Translations under genes and position numbers: made by a program
In this document: in pieces, positions 30,967 to 39,369 of the stretch
Position numbering within the stretch: position 1 is the stretch's first letter
Layout: every line of letters begins with the position of its first letter
The notes under the pieces: model-generated
Told to the model about the DNA's origin: nothing
Database searches by the model: none
Seen by the model: the letters and a program-made list of their open reading frames with translations, nothing else
From: Roseomonas mucosa ATCC BAA-692
GTDB lineage: Bacteria > Pseudomonadota > Alphaproteobacteria > Acetobacterales > Acetobacteraceae
Direction of reading: 5' to 3'
DNA: 64,000 nucleotides
NCBI RefSeq assembly: GCF_000622225.1
Contig: NZ_JHWD01000003.1
Coordinates: 248,001-312,000 of the forward strand

Positions 30967-31743
30967 ATGCTTTCCCGCAGCCCCACCCGACCGCAGTTCT
31001 TCTATACGACCACGCCCCTGCCCTGCCCCTACCTGCCGGGGCGGACGGAGCGGAAGATCGTGACCGAGCTGGCCGGGCCGGATGGCGAGGCGCTGCACGA
31101 CCGGCTGTCCCGCGCCGGGTTCCGCCGGTCCCACAACATCGCCTATACGCCCGTCTGCCCGGGCTGCCGCGCCTGCATCCCGATCCGCATCCGGGTAGCG
31201 GACTTCACCCCCGACCGCACGCAGCGCAAGGTCGGCCGCGCCAATGCCGACCTCCAGGGCCGCGAAACGCCCGCCCGCGCCACGGCGGAGCAGTACGCGC
31301 TTTTCCAGCGGTACCAGCAGGGCCGCCACGGCGACGGCGACATGGCCTCGATGGGCTTCTACGACTACCGCGCCATGGTGGAGGACACGCCGATCACCAC
31401 CCGCGTGATCGAGTTCCGCGAGGCGCCGGACCGGCTGGTGGGCGCCTGTCTGACGGACATGCTGGGGGACGGGCTCTCGGCCGTCTATTCCTTCTACGAC
31501 CTCAACTCGGCGCGCCGGTCGCTCGGCACCTTCACCATCCTCTGGCTGGTGGAGCACGCGGCGCGGCTGGGCCTGCCCTATGTCTATCTCGGCTACTGGG
31601 TGCCGCAGAGCCGGAAGATGGCCTACAAGGCCCGCTTCCGCCCCAGCGAGGTGCTGACCGGCGGCACCTGGCGCCCGCTGACGGATGCGGAGGCCGAAGG
31701 CGAGAGCGAACCCGTCGCCGCCTCCCCGGCCCCGGTGGAATAG
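30967..31743 (+). CDS. bpt: Aspartate/glutamate leucyltransferase
   Basis: A 258-residue tRNA-dependent transferase that adds leucine to N-terminal Asp or Glu, marking proteins for ClpAP by the N-end rule. Signatures: FFYTTTPLPCPYLPGRTERKI, IAYTPVCPGCRACIPIRI, and YVYLGYWVPQSRKMAYKARF. A good ribosome site (agaggg) lies five bases before ATG. It ends 45 bases before a convergent patatin gene. Confidence 0.94.
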   Translation: MLSRSPTRPQFFYTTTPLPCPYLPGRTERKIVTELAGPDGEALHDRLSRAGFRRSHNIAYTPVCPGCRACIPIRIRVADFTPDRTQRKVGRANADLQGRETPARATAEQYALFQRYQQGRHGDGDMASMGFYDYRAMVEDTPITTRVIEFREAPDRLVGACLTDMLGDGLSAVYSFYDLNSARRSLGTFTILWLVEHAARLGLPYVYLGYWVPQSRKMAYKARFRPSEVLTGGTWRPLTDAEAEGESEPVAASPAPVE

Positions 31744-31758
31744 GCCCGCGCCGCTTCC

Positions 31759-31774
31759 GCCAGGGCCGCCTGGC
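31759..31774. terminator. Short hairpin between convergent bpt and patatin genes
   Basis: Arms gccagg and cctggc around a gccg loop lie in the 45-base gap; followed by ctctctcc. The stem is short, so this is a weak candidate. Confidence 0.35.
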
Positions 31775-31788
31775 CTCTCTCCGCCGCG

Positions 31789-32985
31789 TCAGGCCGCGGG
31801 CGGGGCGAGCGGCGGCGGGGCCAGGCCGTTCGCGGCGGGACCGGCCTCGGTCCTGACCTCCCCACGGCAGACCTCGTGCAGCATGGCGGCCAGCCCGGCC
31901 GGCTTGCGCCGTGTCCAGGGTGCCTGCCGCAGCGCCGCCCAGAGCTCCGCATGGCCCGCCTCATGCCTTTCCCGGATGGAGGCGCGGGAGAATTCGGCGT
32001 CGCTGCCAGAGATCGCCGTGCTGCCCGGGTCGTAGGTCACGTGCAGGATGTCCATCCGGCTGGTCCGCGCCAGCGCCTTCTCCTCCGGCAGGTCCTGCCC
32101 CGCCAGCTCGGGCCGCGCCTCGCGGAGCAGGCTCCGGGCGTGGCAGAGGTCCAGCCGCGCGGCCAGCGAGCGGATGCCGCGGCAGGTCCGGCTGGCATAC
32201 CGGATCTCCTTCTGCCGCCACTGCACCCCGTCCATGCTGTCCGGCACCGGCCCCTGGCGGTTCCAGAGGTCGATGACGAAGACGACGCAATGGCCCTCCG
32301 GCGGGCTGCGCAGGATGGCCTCCAGCGGTGTGTTGGAGACGCAGCCGCCATCCCAGTAGGTACGGCCGCCGATGCGCTGCGGCGGAAAGGCCGGCGGCAG
32401 GGCGCCGCTGGCCATGACATGCTCGGGGGTGATGCGGCTTTCGCGGCTGTCGAAGAAGACCAGCTCGCCCGTTTCCACATCCGTGGCCCCCAGGCTGAGC
32501 CGCGTCCCGCCCTCGGGGCCGAGGCGGTCGAAGCGGATCAGCCCCTCCAGCGTCCCCCGCAGCGGCGCCGTGTCGTAGAAGCTGAGGGCCGCCATGGAGC
32601 CGGGCGGCGAAAGATAGGGACCGGGAAGGCGTGGGGCGAAGAAGCCCGGCTGTCCCAGGAGCAGCGCCTCCCAATGGCTGAGCGCACCGGACAGGCGGGG
32701 ATTGCAGTCCCGCAGCCCGGCCAGGGCCGTGCCGGGGCGCGAGATGGCCTGCCAGAAGGCGGCCATCCGCTCCAGCCGGTCCGCGGGGTCGTTGCCGGCG
32801 ATCAGCGCCCCGTTGAAGGCGCCGATGGAGATGCCGATCACCCAGTCCGGGGCGAAGCCGGCCTCCTCCATCGCCTGATAGGCCCCGACCTGGTAGGCGC
32901 CGAGCGCGCCACCCCCCTGGAGCGCGAGGATGACCGTCGGCTTGCGCCCGTTCTCGGGGCGCACCGGGACCGGGGCAGTGGCCAT
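31789..32985 (-). CDS. Patatin-like phospholipase (DUF3734-type)
   Basis: A 398-residue protein. The patatin dyad is intact: oxyanion GGGALGAYQVG at about residues 24-34, nucleophile Ser53 in GISIGAFNG, and Asp212 in TYWDGGCVSNTPL. No signal peptide is visible. Such proteins cleave acyl chains from phospholipids or act on polyhydroxyalkanoate; substrate here is open. It stands alone, with 127 bases to parC. Confidence 0.9.
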   Translation of the reverse strand: MATAPVPVRPENGRKPTVILALQGGGALGAYQVGAYQAMEEAGFAPDWVIGISIGAFNGALIAGNDPADRLERMAAFWQAISRPGTALAGLRDCNPRLSGALSHWEALLLGQPGFFAPRLPGPYLSPPGSMAALSFYDTAPLRGTLEGLIRFDRLGPEGGTRLSLGATDVETGELVFFDSRESRITPEHVMASGALPPAFPPQRIGGRTYWDGGCVSNTPLEAILRSPPEGHCVVFVIDLWNRQGPVPDSMDGVQWRQKEIRYASRTCRGIRSLAARLDLCHARSLLREARPELAGQDLPEEKALARTSRMDILHVTYDPGSTAISGSDAEFSRASIRERHEAGHAELWAALRQAPWTRRKPAGLAAMLHEVCRGEVRTEAGPAANGLAPPPLAPPAA

Positions 32986-33112
32986 GCAGGCCCTCCTGGA
33001 TCATGGCTGGAACACGGTCCCCCGGCCGGACCGTTCATTCCATCTCAGAAATGCTACACGGCCCGCGCCCGGCCCGCACGCGTTTTCGGCCCCCGCGCCC
33101 GGTGGAAGTTCC

Positions 33113-35347
33113 TCAGCCGTCGAAGCTGTTGCTCTTGGGGAAGCCGTTCGGCGGCATCTTGCCAGCACCGGCGCGGTTCCCCACCCAGCCGGACAGCGCC
33201 GTCTCCGTGCGGGTGCGGCCGCCGAGCTGCCAGGTAAGGCCATCGGCGCGGCGGAAGACCTTCACGTCCGACAGCCCGCCATCCTTGTAGCCCTGCAGCG
33301 TCACGCCGCGGCCCCGGCTCATCTCCGGCACCTGCTCCAGCGGGAAGACCAGCAGCTTGCGGTTGTCGCCGATCACCGCGACGCTGTCGCCCTCGACATC
33401 CGTGACTACGAAGAGGCGGTCCGGCGGCTCCACGGTCAGCACGTTCTTGCCGGTGCGCTTCTCGGCCAGCAGGTCCTCGGCCCGGGCGATGAAGCCGCGC
33501 CCGGCCTTGGAGGCGAGCAGGAAGCGCAGCCCTTCCTTGTGGACGAAGGCGGCGATGATCTCGTCCTCGTTGCCCAGATCGACCATCAGGCGCACAGGCT
33601 GCCCGTCGCCGCGCCCACGTGGGAGGGCGTCGGCCTTGATGGTATAGGCGCGGCCGTTGGAGGCCATGAAGACGATGCGGTCCGTGGTCTCCGCATGCAG
33701 GCTGAGCTGCAGGGAGTCGCCTTCCTTGAAGCGCAGCTCGGCCTCGGGCGGCAGGTGCCCCTTCTGCGCGCGCAGCCAGCCCTTCTCGGACAGGATGACG
33801 GTGATCGGCTCGCGCTCCACGAAGGCGGATTCGTCCACCAGCGCCGCCGCCGGGGCCTGGGCCTGCACGGTGCGGCGGTCGCCCAGCGCGCCGGCGCCGA
33901 ACTTCTCCCGCGTCGCTTCCAGCTCCTCGCCGATCCGCTTCCAGCGCGCCGCCTCGCTGGACAGCAGGCGCTGCAGCGTCTTGCCTTCTGCCGTGAGCTT
34001 CTTGTGCTCCCGCCGGATCTCCATCTCCTCCAGCTTGCGCAGGGCGCGCAGGCGCATGTTCAGCACCGCCTCGGCCTGCACCTCGGTGAGCGAGAAGGTG
34101 CGGATCAGCGCCTCCTTGGGATGGTCCTCCTCGCGCACGATGCGGATCACCTCGTCGAGGTTGAGATAGACGGCGAGATAGCCGTCCAGGATCTCCAGCC
34201 GCCGCTCGATCGCCGCCAGCCGGTGCTGCGAACGCCGCACCAGCACCACCTCCCGGTGGTCCAGCCAGTGGCGCAGCACCTCCTTCAGCCCCATCACGCG
34301 CGGGGTGCGGTCGGCGGCGAGCACGTTCATGTTCAGCGGGATGCGCGATTCCAGCGGCGTGGCGCGGAACAGCGTCTCCATCAGCATGGCGGGATCGACG
34401 GCGCGCGTCTTCGGCTCCAGCACCACGCGGACCACATCGGTGCTCTCGTCCCGCACATCGGCCAGCAGGGGCAGCTTCTTCTGCTCCAGCAGCTCGGCGA
34501 TCTGCTCGATCAGGCGGGACTTGGCGACCTGGTAGGGGATTTCCGTGACCACGACCTGCCAGGTGCCGTTCTTGAGCGGCTCGACCTCCCATTTCGCGCG
34601 CAGGCGGAAGCCGCCACGTCCGGTCTCGTAGGCATTCAGGATCGCCTCGGGGCTTTCCACCAGCACGCCACCGGTCGGGAAATCCGGCCCCGGCACGTGG
34701 CGGACCAGGTCGGCCGTGGTGGCGGCCGGGTTGCGCACCAGCTCCAGCGCCGCGGCGCAGAGTTCGCCCGCATTGTGTGGCGGGATCGAGGTCGCCATGC
34801 CGACCGCGATGCCGTTGGCGCCATTGGCCAGCAGGTTCGGGAAGGCCGCCGGCAGCACCACCGGCTCCCGCTCCTCCCCGTCATAGGTCGGGCGGAAATC
34901 GACCGAGTCCTCCTCGATCCCCTCCAGCAGCGCCTTGGCCACCTCGGTGAGCTTGGATTCGGTGTAGCGCATGGCCGCGGCGTTATCGCCGTCGATATTG
35001 CCGAAATTCCCCTGCCCCTCGACCAGCGGGTAGCGGGCGGCGAAATCCTGCGCCAGCCGCACCAGGGCCTCGTAGACCGAGGCATCGCCGTGCGGGTGGA
35101 ACTTGCCGATCACGTCGCCCACCACGCGGGCGCATTTCTTGAAGCCGCCCGCCGGGTCCAGCTTGAGCTGGTGCATCGCCCAGAGCAGGCGGCGGTGCAC
35201 CGGCTTCAGCCCGTCCCGCACATCCGGCAGGGAGCGCGAGACGATGGTGGACATCGCATAGGCGAGGTAGCGCTCGCTCAGCGCCTCGGCCAGCCGCGTC
35301 TCGTTGACGCGCCCGCCTTCCGGAAGGGTCTTCAGGTCATCCGGCAT
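33113..35347 (-). CDS. parC: DNA topoisomerase IV subunit A
   Basis: A 744-residue type IIA topoisomerase subunit that unlinks daughter chromosomes. The N-terminal cleavage domain has [27 protein letters not shown], the quinolone region [20 protein letters not shown], and the active-site Tyr segment [13 protein letters not shown]; GyrA-type blades occupy the C terminus. Length and the lack of a GyrA box QRRGGKG support ParC over GyrA. At the position of E. coli ParC Ser80 this protein has Ala. It is the last gene of the rpoZ block, 58 bases after recO. Confidence 0.95.
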   Translation of the reverse strand: MPDDLKTLPEGGRVNETRLAEALSERYLAYAMSTIVSRSLPDVRDGLKPVHRRLLWAMHQLKLDPAGGFKKCARVVGDVIGKFHPHGDASVYEALVRLAQDFAARYPLVEGQGNFGNIDGDNAAAMRYTESKLTEVAKALLEGIEEDSVDFRPTYDGEEREPVVLPAAFPNLLANGANGIAVGMATSIPPHNAGELCAAALELVRNPAATTADLVRHVPGPDFPTGGVLVESPEAILNAYETGRGGFRLRAKWEVEPLKNGTWQVVVTEIPYQVAKSRLIEQIAELLEQKKLPLLADVRDESTDVVRVVLEPKTRAVDPAMLMETLFRATPLESRIPLNMNVLAADRTPRVMGLKEVLRHWLDHREVVLVRRSQHRLAAIERRLEILDGYLAVYLNLDEVIRIVREEDHPKEALIRTFSLTEVQAEAVLNMRLRALRKLEEMEIRREHKKLTAEGKTLQRLLSSEAARWKRIGEELEATREKFGAGALGDRRTVQAQAPAAALVDESAFVEREPITVILSEKGWLRAQKGHLPPEAELRFKEGDSLQLSLHAETTDRIVFMASNGRAYTIKADALPRGRGDGQPVRLMVDLGNEDEIIAAFVHKEGLRFLLASKAGRGFIARAEDLLAEKRTGKNVLTVEPPDRLFVVTDVEGDSVAVIGDNRKLLVFPLEQVPEMSRGRGVTLQGYKDGGLSDVKVFRRADGLTWQLGGRTRTETALSGWVGNRAGAGKMPPNGFPKSNSFDG

Positions 35348-35405
35348 CGCTCAGTCCTCTCGCCCGATGGCGTTCTTGCTTCGTTCTCGATCTCAGTCTG
35401 GCGTT

Positions 35406-36197
35406 CTACGCCGAAACATCGTCCGGGGGAACCTCCGGCGGCGGTTCCGGCGGCGCGGCCAGGGCGGAGACGCGGTCGTAGAGCATCTCCCGGGCCGCCG
35501 GGACCGGCCGGTGCCGCGTGCCGAAGGCGTCGCGGGCCAGGAAATGCCCGGTCAGGCGCAGCCCGGCGGCCCAGTCCCCTGGCCCGGACGCGGCTTCGGC
35601 ATCGCGCAGAAAGGCCGGCAGCGGCAGGAGACGGTCGCGATAGGGTTCCGCGACTTCGGCGCAGACCGCCCGGCCGGTGCGGGGCGAGACATGGGTCAGG
35701 CCCTCGGTCGCCCCGGTCTGGGCGCAGCGGGACAGGTCGAGCCCGTAGCCCAGGTCGGTCAGCAGCAGCAGCTCCCAGCGGATATAGTCGGGCAGCAATC
35801 CCGGCGTCGCCGCTGCCTCCTGCGTGCCCAGCCGCGCCAGGATGGGCAGTAGCCCCCGGAACAGGCGCGGATGCGCCTCCCGCTCCGGCAGAGCCTCGCC
35901 AGCCACCGCGCAGGCGGCGGAGAGCAATGCGAGCGCCAGCGGGTCCTCCAGCGCCAGGGCGGCGGTGGGGTGGACCAGCTCGCCGCCCAGGCTGCCGAGC
36001 TGGTCGGCCAGCCGGGCCCGCCAGCGCGCCTCGATCAGGTTGCCCGCCTGCCAGACCGCCGCCTGCCCGCGGGAGGCACCGCCATGCACCATGCCGCCAT
36101 GGCGCCCTTGCGCCTCGGTCAGCACCACCGCCACCGCCCCGCCCTCGCCATAGGGGCGGGCATCGAGGACGATGGCCGGGGCCTGCCACTCGATCAG
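35406..36197 (-). CDS. recO: DNA repair protein RecO, probable CTG start
   Basis: A 263-residue protein when read from CTG 36197. The N-terminal OB fold of RecO (I-E-W-Q-A-P-A-I-V-L-D, then ARPYGEGGAVAVVLTEA) is only complete if translation begins there, because no ATG, GTG or TTG exists in frame before GTG 36134, which would cut away 21 conserved residues. A strong ribosome site, gaggggt, lies six bases upstream, overlapping the era stop. RecO loads RecA with RecF and RecR. The C-terminal zinc-like helical domain (LLPDYIRWELLLLTDLGYGLDLSRC) is intact. The gene follows era by four bases, the standard order. Confidence 0.9.
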   Translation of the reverse strand: MIEWQAPAIVLDARPYGEGGAVAVVLTEAQGRHGGMVHGGASRGQAAVWQAGNLIEARWRARLADQLGSLGGELVHPTAALALEDPLALALLSAACAVAGEALPEREAHPRLFRGLLPILARLGTQEAAATPGLLPDYIRWELLLLTDLGYGLDLSRCAQTGATEGLTHVSPRTGRAVCAEVAEPYRDRLLPLPAFLRDAEAASGPGDWAAGLRLTGHFLARDAFGTRHRPVPAAREMLYDRVSALAAPPEPPPEVPPDDVSA

Positions 36198-36201
36198 GGG
36201 G

Positions 36202-37251
36202 CTACCCCTCTTCCTCGTGCAGGCCGATGGCGCGCAGCCGGGCGCGCTCCTCGTCCCAGCCCGGGCGCTCCTTGACGTTCAGGAAGAGGTGGACGCGGCG
36301 TTCCAGCAGGCGGGTCAGCTCCTCCCGCGCCCGGCGGCCGATCTCCTTGATGCGCGCGCCGCCATCACCGATCAGGATCGCCTTCTGGCTGGCCCGGCCG
36401 ACATAGATGGTGCAGTCCACCCGAACGCTGCCGTCGCGCCGCTCCTGCCAGCTCTCGGTCTCCACCGTGGCGTGGTGCGGCACCTCCTCATGCGTCTGGC
36501 GCAGGATCTGCTCGCGCACGATCTCGGCGGCCAGCATCCGCTCGTTGAGGTCGGACAGCTCGTCCTCGGGGAAGAGCCAGGGCCCCTCCGGCATGGTCTC
36601 GGCCAGTTTCGCGGTCAGCCGCTCCAGCCCGTCGCCGGTCTCGGCGCTGACCATGAAGGTCTCGGCGAAGGTGAGCTGCTCGTTCAGCGCGGCGGTCAGC
36701 GGCAGCAGCCGCTTGGTGTCCAGCAGGTCGGTCTTGTTCAGCACCAGCCAGAGTGTCGGGGAGCCCCGCCGCAGCCGGTCCACGATCGCCTGCACCGCCT
36801 CTGTCAGCCCGGCCCGCGCATCCACCACCAGCAGCGCCATGTCGGCATCCTGCGCGCCCGTCCAGGCGGCGGCGACCATGGCGCGGTCGAGGCGGCGCTT
36901 GGGGCGGAAGATGCCCGGCGTGTCGGTCAGCACGACCTGGGAACGGCCGTGCATCAGCACCGCCCGCACCCGGAAGCGCGTGGTCTGCGGCTTGGGCGAG
37001 ACGATGGTGACCTTGGCGCCGGTCAGCCGGTTCACCAGGGTGGACTTGCCGGCATTGGGCGCGCCCAGCACGGCGACGATGCCGGCGCGGGTCGGCCCCG
37101 GGGGCGCCTCCGGCGGCTGTTCCGGCGGGGAGCCTGGGAGCTGTTCCGCTTCCCGGGCTTCTGCCTGACCGGGATGCTGTCCGGCTTGGGTCCCAGGCCG
37201 CCGGGCCACCGGCACGGGTTCCTCGGGCGTGTCCGCCCTGTTCTCGGTCAT
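36202..37251 (-). CDS. era: GTPase Era
   Basis: A 349-residue GTPase that assists 16S rRNA maturation. After an unusual Pro/Glu-rich N-terminal extension of about 55 residues, the G domain shows GAPNAGKST (63-71), DTPG, and NKTD; the C-terminal KH domain contains AILIGDGGARIKEIG. ATG 37251 overlaps the rnc stop by four bases. The extension is absent from E. coli Era (301 residues) and looks disordered. Confidence 0.96.
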   Translation of the reverse strand: MTENRADTPEEPVPVARRPGTQAGQHPGQAEAREAEQLPGSPPEQPPEAPPGPTRAGIVAVLGAPNAGKSTLVNRLTGAKVTIVSPKPQTTRFRVRAVLMHGRSQVVLTDTPGIFRPKRRLDRAMVAAAWTGAQDADMALLVVDARAGLTEAVQAIVDRLRRGSPTLWLVLNKTDLLDTKRLLPLTAALNEQLTFAETFMVSAETGDGLERLTAKLAETMPEGPWLFPEDELSDLNERMLAAEIVREQILRQTHEEVPHHATVETESWQERRDGSVRVDCTIYVGRASQKAILIGDGGARIKEIGRRAREELTRLLERRVHLFLNVKERPGWDEERARLRAIGLHEEEG

Positions 37252-37997
37252 GATTCTTCTTCTCGGGCCCGCACCGTGCCAGGAGCTGGGCCAGGAACTG
37301 GGCCAGGGGCCGGGCCGGTGTTTCCCGCCTCCGGGGGCAGGCCGGCCAGCCAGGCCTCGGCGGCGGCCTGTTCGGCGGCGCGCTTGGTGTCGCCCTTGCC
37401 CTCGGCGGTGCGGCCCTGCGCCTGCACCTCGATCACGAAGACGGGCGCGTGGGAGGGACCGGTGGTGGAGGCCGTCCGGTACACCGGCAGGCCCAGGCCA
37501 CGGCCCAGCGTCCATTCCTGCAGGCGACTCTTGGCGGACATGGGCGGGGTCGGGTCGGCGGCCATCAGCTCGGCCCAGTAGCGGCGGACGAAGCGCTGCG
37601 CCGCCTCCAGCCCGCCATCGAGGTACAGCGCTCCGATCAGTGCCTCCGTGGCGTCGGCCAGCACGGTGGCGCGCTGGCGCAGCCCGGTGCGGCCCTCGGC
37701 CGGGGGGATGCGCAGGGCCTCGGACAGGCCGATCCCTTCCCCGACCTTGGCCAGCGTGTCGGCGGCCACCAGCACGGCGAGGCGCTTGCCCAGTTCGCCC
37801 TCCCGCTCCTGCGGGAAACGCTCGGCCAACCATTCGGCGATGGCGAGCGCGAGCACGCGGTCGCCCAGGAACTCCAGGCGCTCGTTGCTGTCGAGCTGCC
37901 GGCGGCGCGGGTCGGCGGCGGAGCGGTGGGTCAGGGCCTGGGAAAGCAGGGCCGGATTGGCGAAGCGGTGCCCCAGGCGGTCGGCGAAGTCACTCAC
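37248..37997 (-). CDS. rnc: Ribonuclease III
   Basis: A 249-residue double-strand-specific RNase. The catalytic motif NERLEFLGDRVLALAIAEWL and the acidic ADATEALIGALYLDGG are present, with a C-terminal dsRNA-binding domain (AKSRLQEWTLGRGLGLPVY; GKGDTKRAAEQAAAEAW). GTG start, five bases after the lepB stop. The last 20 residues are Gly-Pro repeats from a 12-base tandem array. Confidence 0.95.
   Translation of the reverse strand: MSDFADRLGHRFANPALLSQALTHRSAADPRRRQLDSNERLEFLGDRVLALAIAEWLAERFPQEREGELGKRLAVLVAADTLAKVGEGIGLSEALRIPPAEGRTGLRQRATVLADATEALIGALYLDGGLEAAQRFVRRYWAELMAADPTPPMSAKSRLQEWTLGRGLGLPVYRTASTTGPSHAPVFVIEVQAQGRTAEGKGDTKRAAEQAAAEAWLAGLPPEAGNTGPAPGPVPGPAPGTVRAREEES
37281..37316. repeat. 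Three imperfect 12-base tandem repeats at the 3' end of rnc
   Basis: Units aggagctgggcc, aggaactgggcc and aggggccgggcc follow each other. They keep frame and give a Gly-Pro-rich tail; copy number could vary without breaking the enzyme. Confidence 0.8.
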
Positions 37998-38002
37998 GGC
38001 GG

Positions 38003-38758
38003 TCAGCGAATCCCCGAGAAGATTCGGTTCCAGCGGACCTCGAAGGGCCAGCGCCAGACCTGCCACCAGGGCGCGGAACCGTCCCAGGAGAAGAAGATGA
38101 ACTCGGCGCGGCCCACCAGGTTCTCCACCGGCACGAAGCCGACCGCGTTCATGTAGCGGCTGTCCTGGCTGTTGTCCCGGTTGTCGCCCATGGCGAAGAG
38201 ATGCCCGGCCGGGACCAGGTATTCCGGCGTGTTGTCCGCCTGCCCGTTGTCCGAGAACTCGATGATGTTGTGCGTCCGGGGCTGCGCGCCGGCGCTGGGC
38301 GGCAGCGTTTCCAGGTAGCGCCGGGCCTCCATGGTCGGCCCGTCGCCGGTCACGGTGTAGGGGCCGGCGAAGTCCCGCTTCACCGGCTGGCCGTTCACGT
38401 AGAGGATGCCGCCGGTCACCCGGATGCGGTCGCCCGGCAGGCCGACGATGCGCTTGATGTAGTCCGTCGTGCCGTCGGAGGGCAGCTTGAACACCACCAC
38501 GTCGCCGCGCGCCGGCAGGCGGCCGAGGATACGTCCGGAGAACAGGTCCGGCGTGAAGGGCAGCGATGCGTTCGAATAGCCATAGGCGTATTTCGACACG
38601 AACAGGTAGTCGCCGACCTGGAGGGTCGGGATCATGCTGCCGGAGGGGATGTTGAAGGGCTCGAAGGCCACCGTCCGGATGCCCACCGCGATGATCACGG
38701 CGTAGACGATGGTCTTGAGGCTCTCCACCCAGCCGCCCTGGGCCTTGTTCTTCGCCAT
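38003..38758 (-). CDS. lepB: Signal peptidase I
   Basis: A 251-residue membrane protease that removes Sec and Tat signal peptides. An N-terminal membrane helix (KTIVYAVIIAVGIRTVAF) precedes the nucleophile Ser41 (IPSGSMIPTL); the general base is Lys102 (DYIKRIVGLPGD), and GDNRDNSQDSR closes the domain. ATG 38758 is used; a TTG three codons earlier is possible. It sits between acpS and rnc. Confidence 0.96.
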   Translation of the reverse strand: MAKNKAQGGWVESLKTIVYAVIIAVGIRTVAFEPFNIPSGSMIPTLQVGDYLFVSKYAYGYSNASLPFTPDLFSGRILGRLPARGDVVVFKLPSDGTTDYIKRIVGLPGDRIRVTGGILYVNGQPVKRDFAGPYTVTGDGPTMEARRYLETLPPSAGAQPRTHNIIEFSDNGQADNTPEYLVPAGHLFAMGDNRDNSQDSRYMNAVGFVPVENLVGRAEFIFFSWDGSAPWWQVWRWPFEVRWNRIFSGIR

Positions 38759-38840
38759 GCTGCTCAAGGGAAGGATCCACGTTCGCGCGGCACGGAAGGG
38801 GCCGCAGGGGGCCGGTTAGACCCCCTGGCCCTCCGGCCTG

Positions 38841-39305
38841 TCAAGGAAGGCCGTGCGGCGTGCCGCCGATACCGGACCCGATGCCCGGGCTGGCGGCCAG
38901 GGTCACGGGGATGCCGGCGATGATCACGATCGCCTCGGCATAAGGGTATTCGTCGGTCATGGTCAGGCTGACCTGGGCGGCGTAGCCCCGCGGCGTGATG
39001 GCCGAAAGCCGCGCCGCCGCGCCGCCGGTCAGCCGCAGCGTGGGCTGGCCGGTGGACAGGTTCACCACCCCCAGGTCGCGGTGGAAGACGCCGTGGCTGA
39101 AGCCCGTGCCCAGCGCCTTGGAGGCCGCCTCCTTGGCCGCGAAGCGCTTGGCATAGGTGGCGGCGCGCAGCTTCTCGGTGCGCGATTCCGCCTTGCGCCG
39201 CTCGGCCTCGGTGAAGACGCGCTGCACGAAGCGGTCGCCGTGCCGCGCCAGCACCTTCTCGATGCGGCGGATGTCCACGATGTCGTTGCCGAGGCCGATG
39301 ATCAT
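38841..39305 (-). CDS. acpS: Holo-[acyl-carrier-protein] synthase
   Basis: A 154-residue phosphopantetheinyl transferase that activates ACP. It starts [16 protein letters not shown] and contains ERRKAE and [16 protein letters not shown], the Mg-CoA binding motif. The family-typical start at 39305 is chosen; an ATG at 39317 is also in frame. The C terminus carries about 25 extra Gly/Pro-rich residues beyond the usual end (E. coli 126 residues). Confidence 0.94.
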   Translation of the reverse strand: MIIGLGNDIVDIRRIEKVLARHGDRFVQRVFTEAERRKAESRTEKLRAATYAKRFAAKEAASKALGTGFSHGVFHRDLGVVNLSTGQPTLRLTGGAAARLSAITPRGYAAQVSLTMTDEYPYAEAIVIIAGIPVTLAASPGIGSGIGGTPHGLP

Positions 39306-39369
39306 GCCTCCGGTCATAGCGTGGCGACGGGGAAACGTCGCCCCCGGCCTCGTTCCGCGCCCCGGACCG

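Noticed and set aside
28405-31557. A very long open frame on the minus strand opposite the penicillin-acylase and bpt genes
   Set aside because: It mirrors the third-position GC bias of the real plus-strand genes, has no domain, and shows the Arg/Gly/His-rich composition of a shadow frame.
32930-36406. Over 1100 open codons on the plus strand opposite parC and recO
   Set aside because: Same shadow effect; the minus strand carries ParC and RecO with all motifs.
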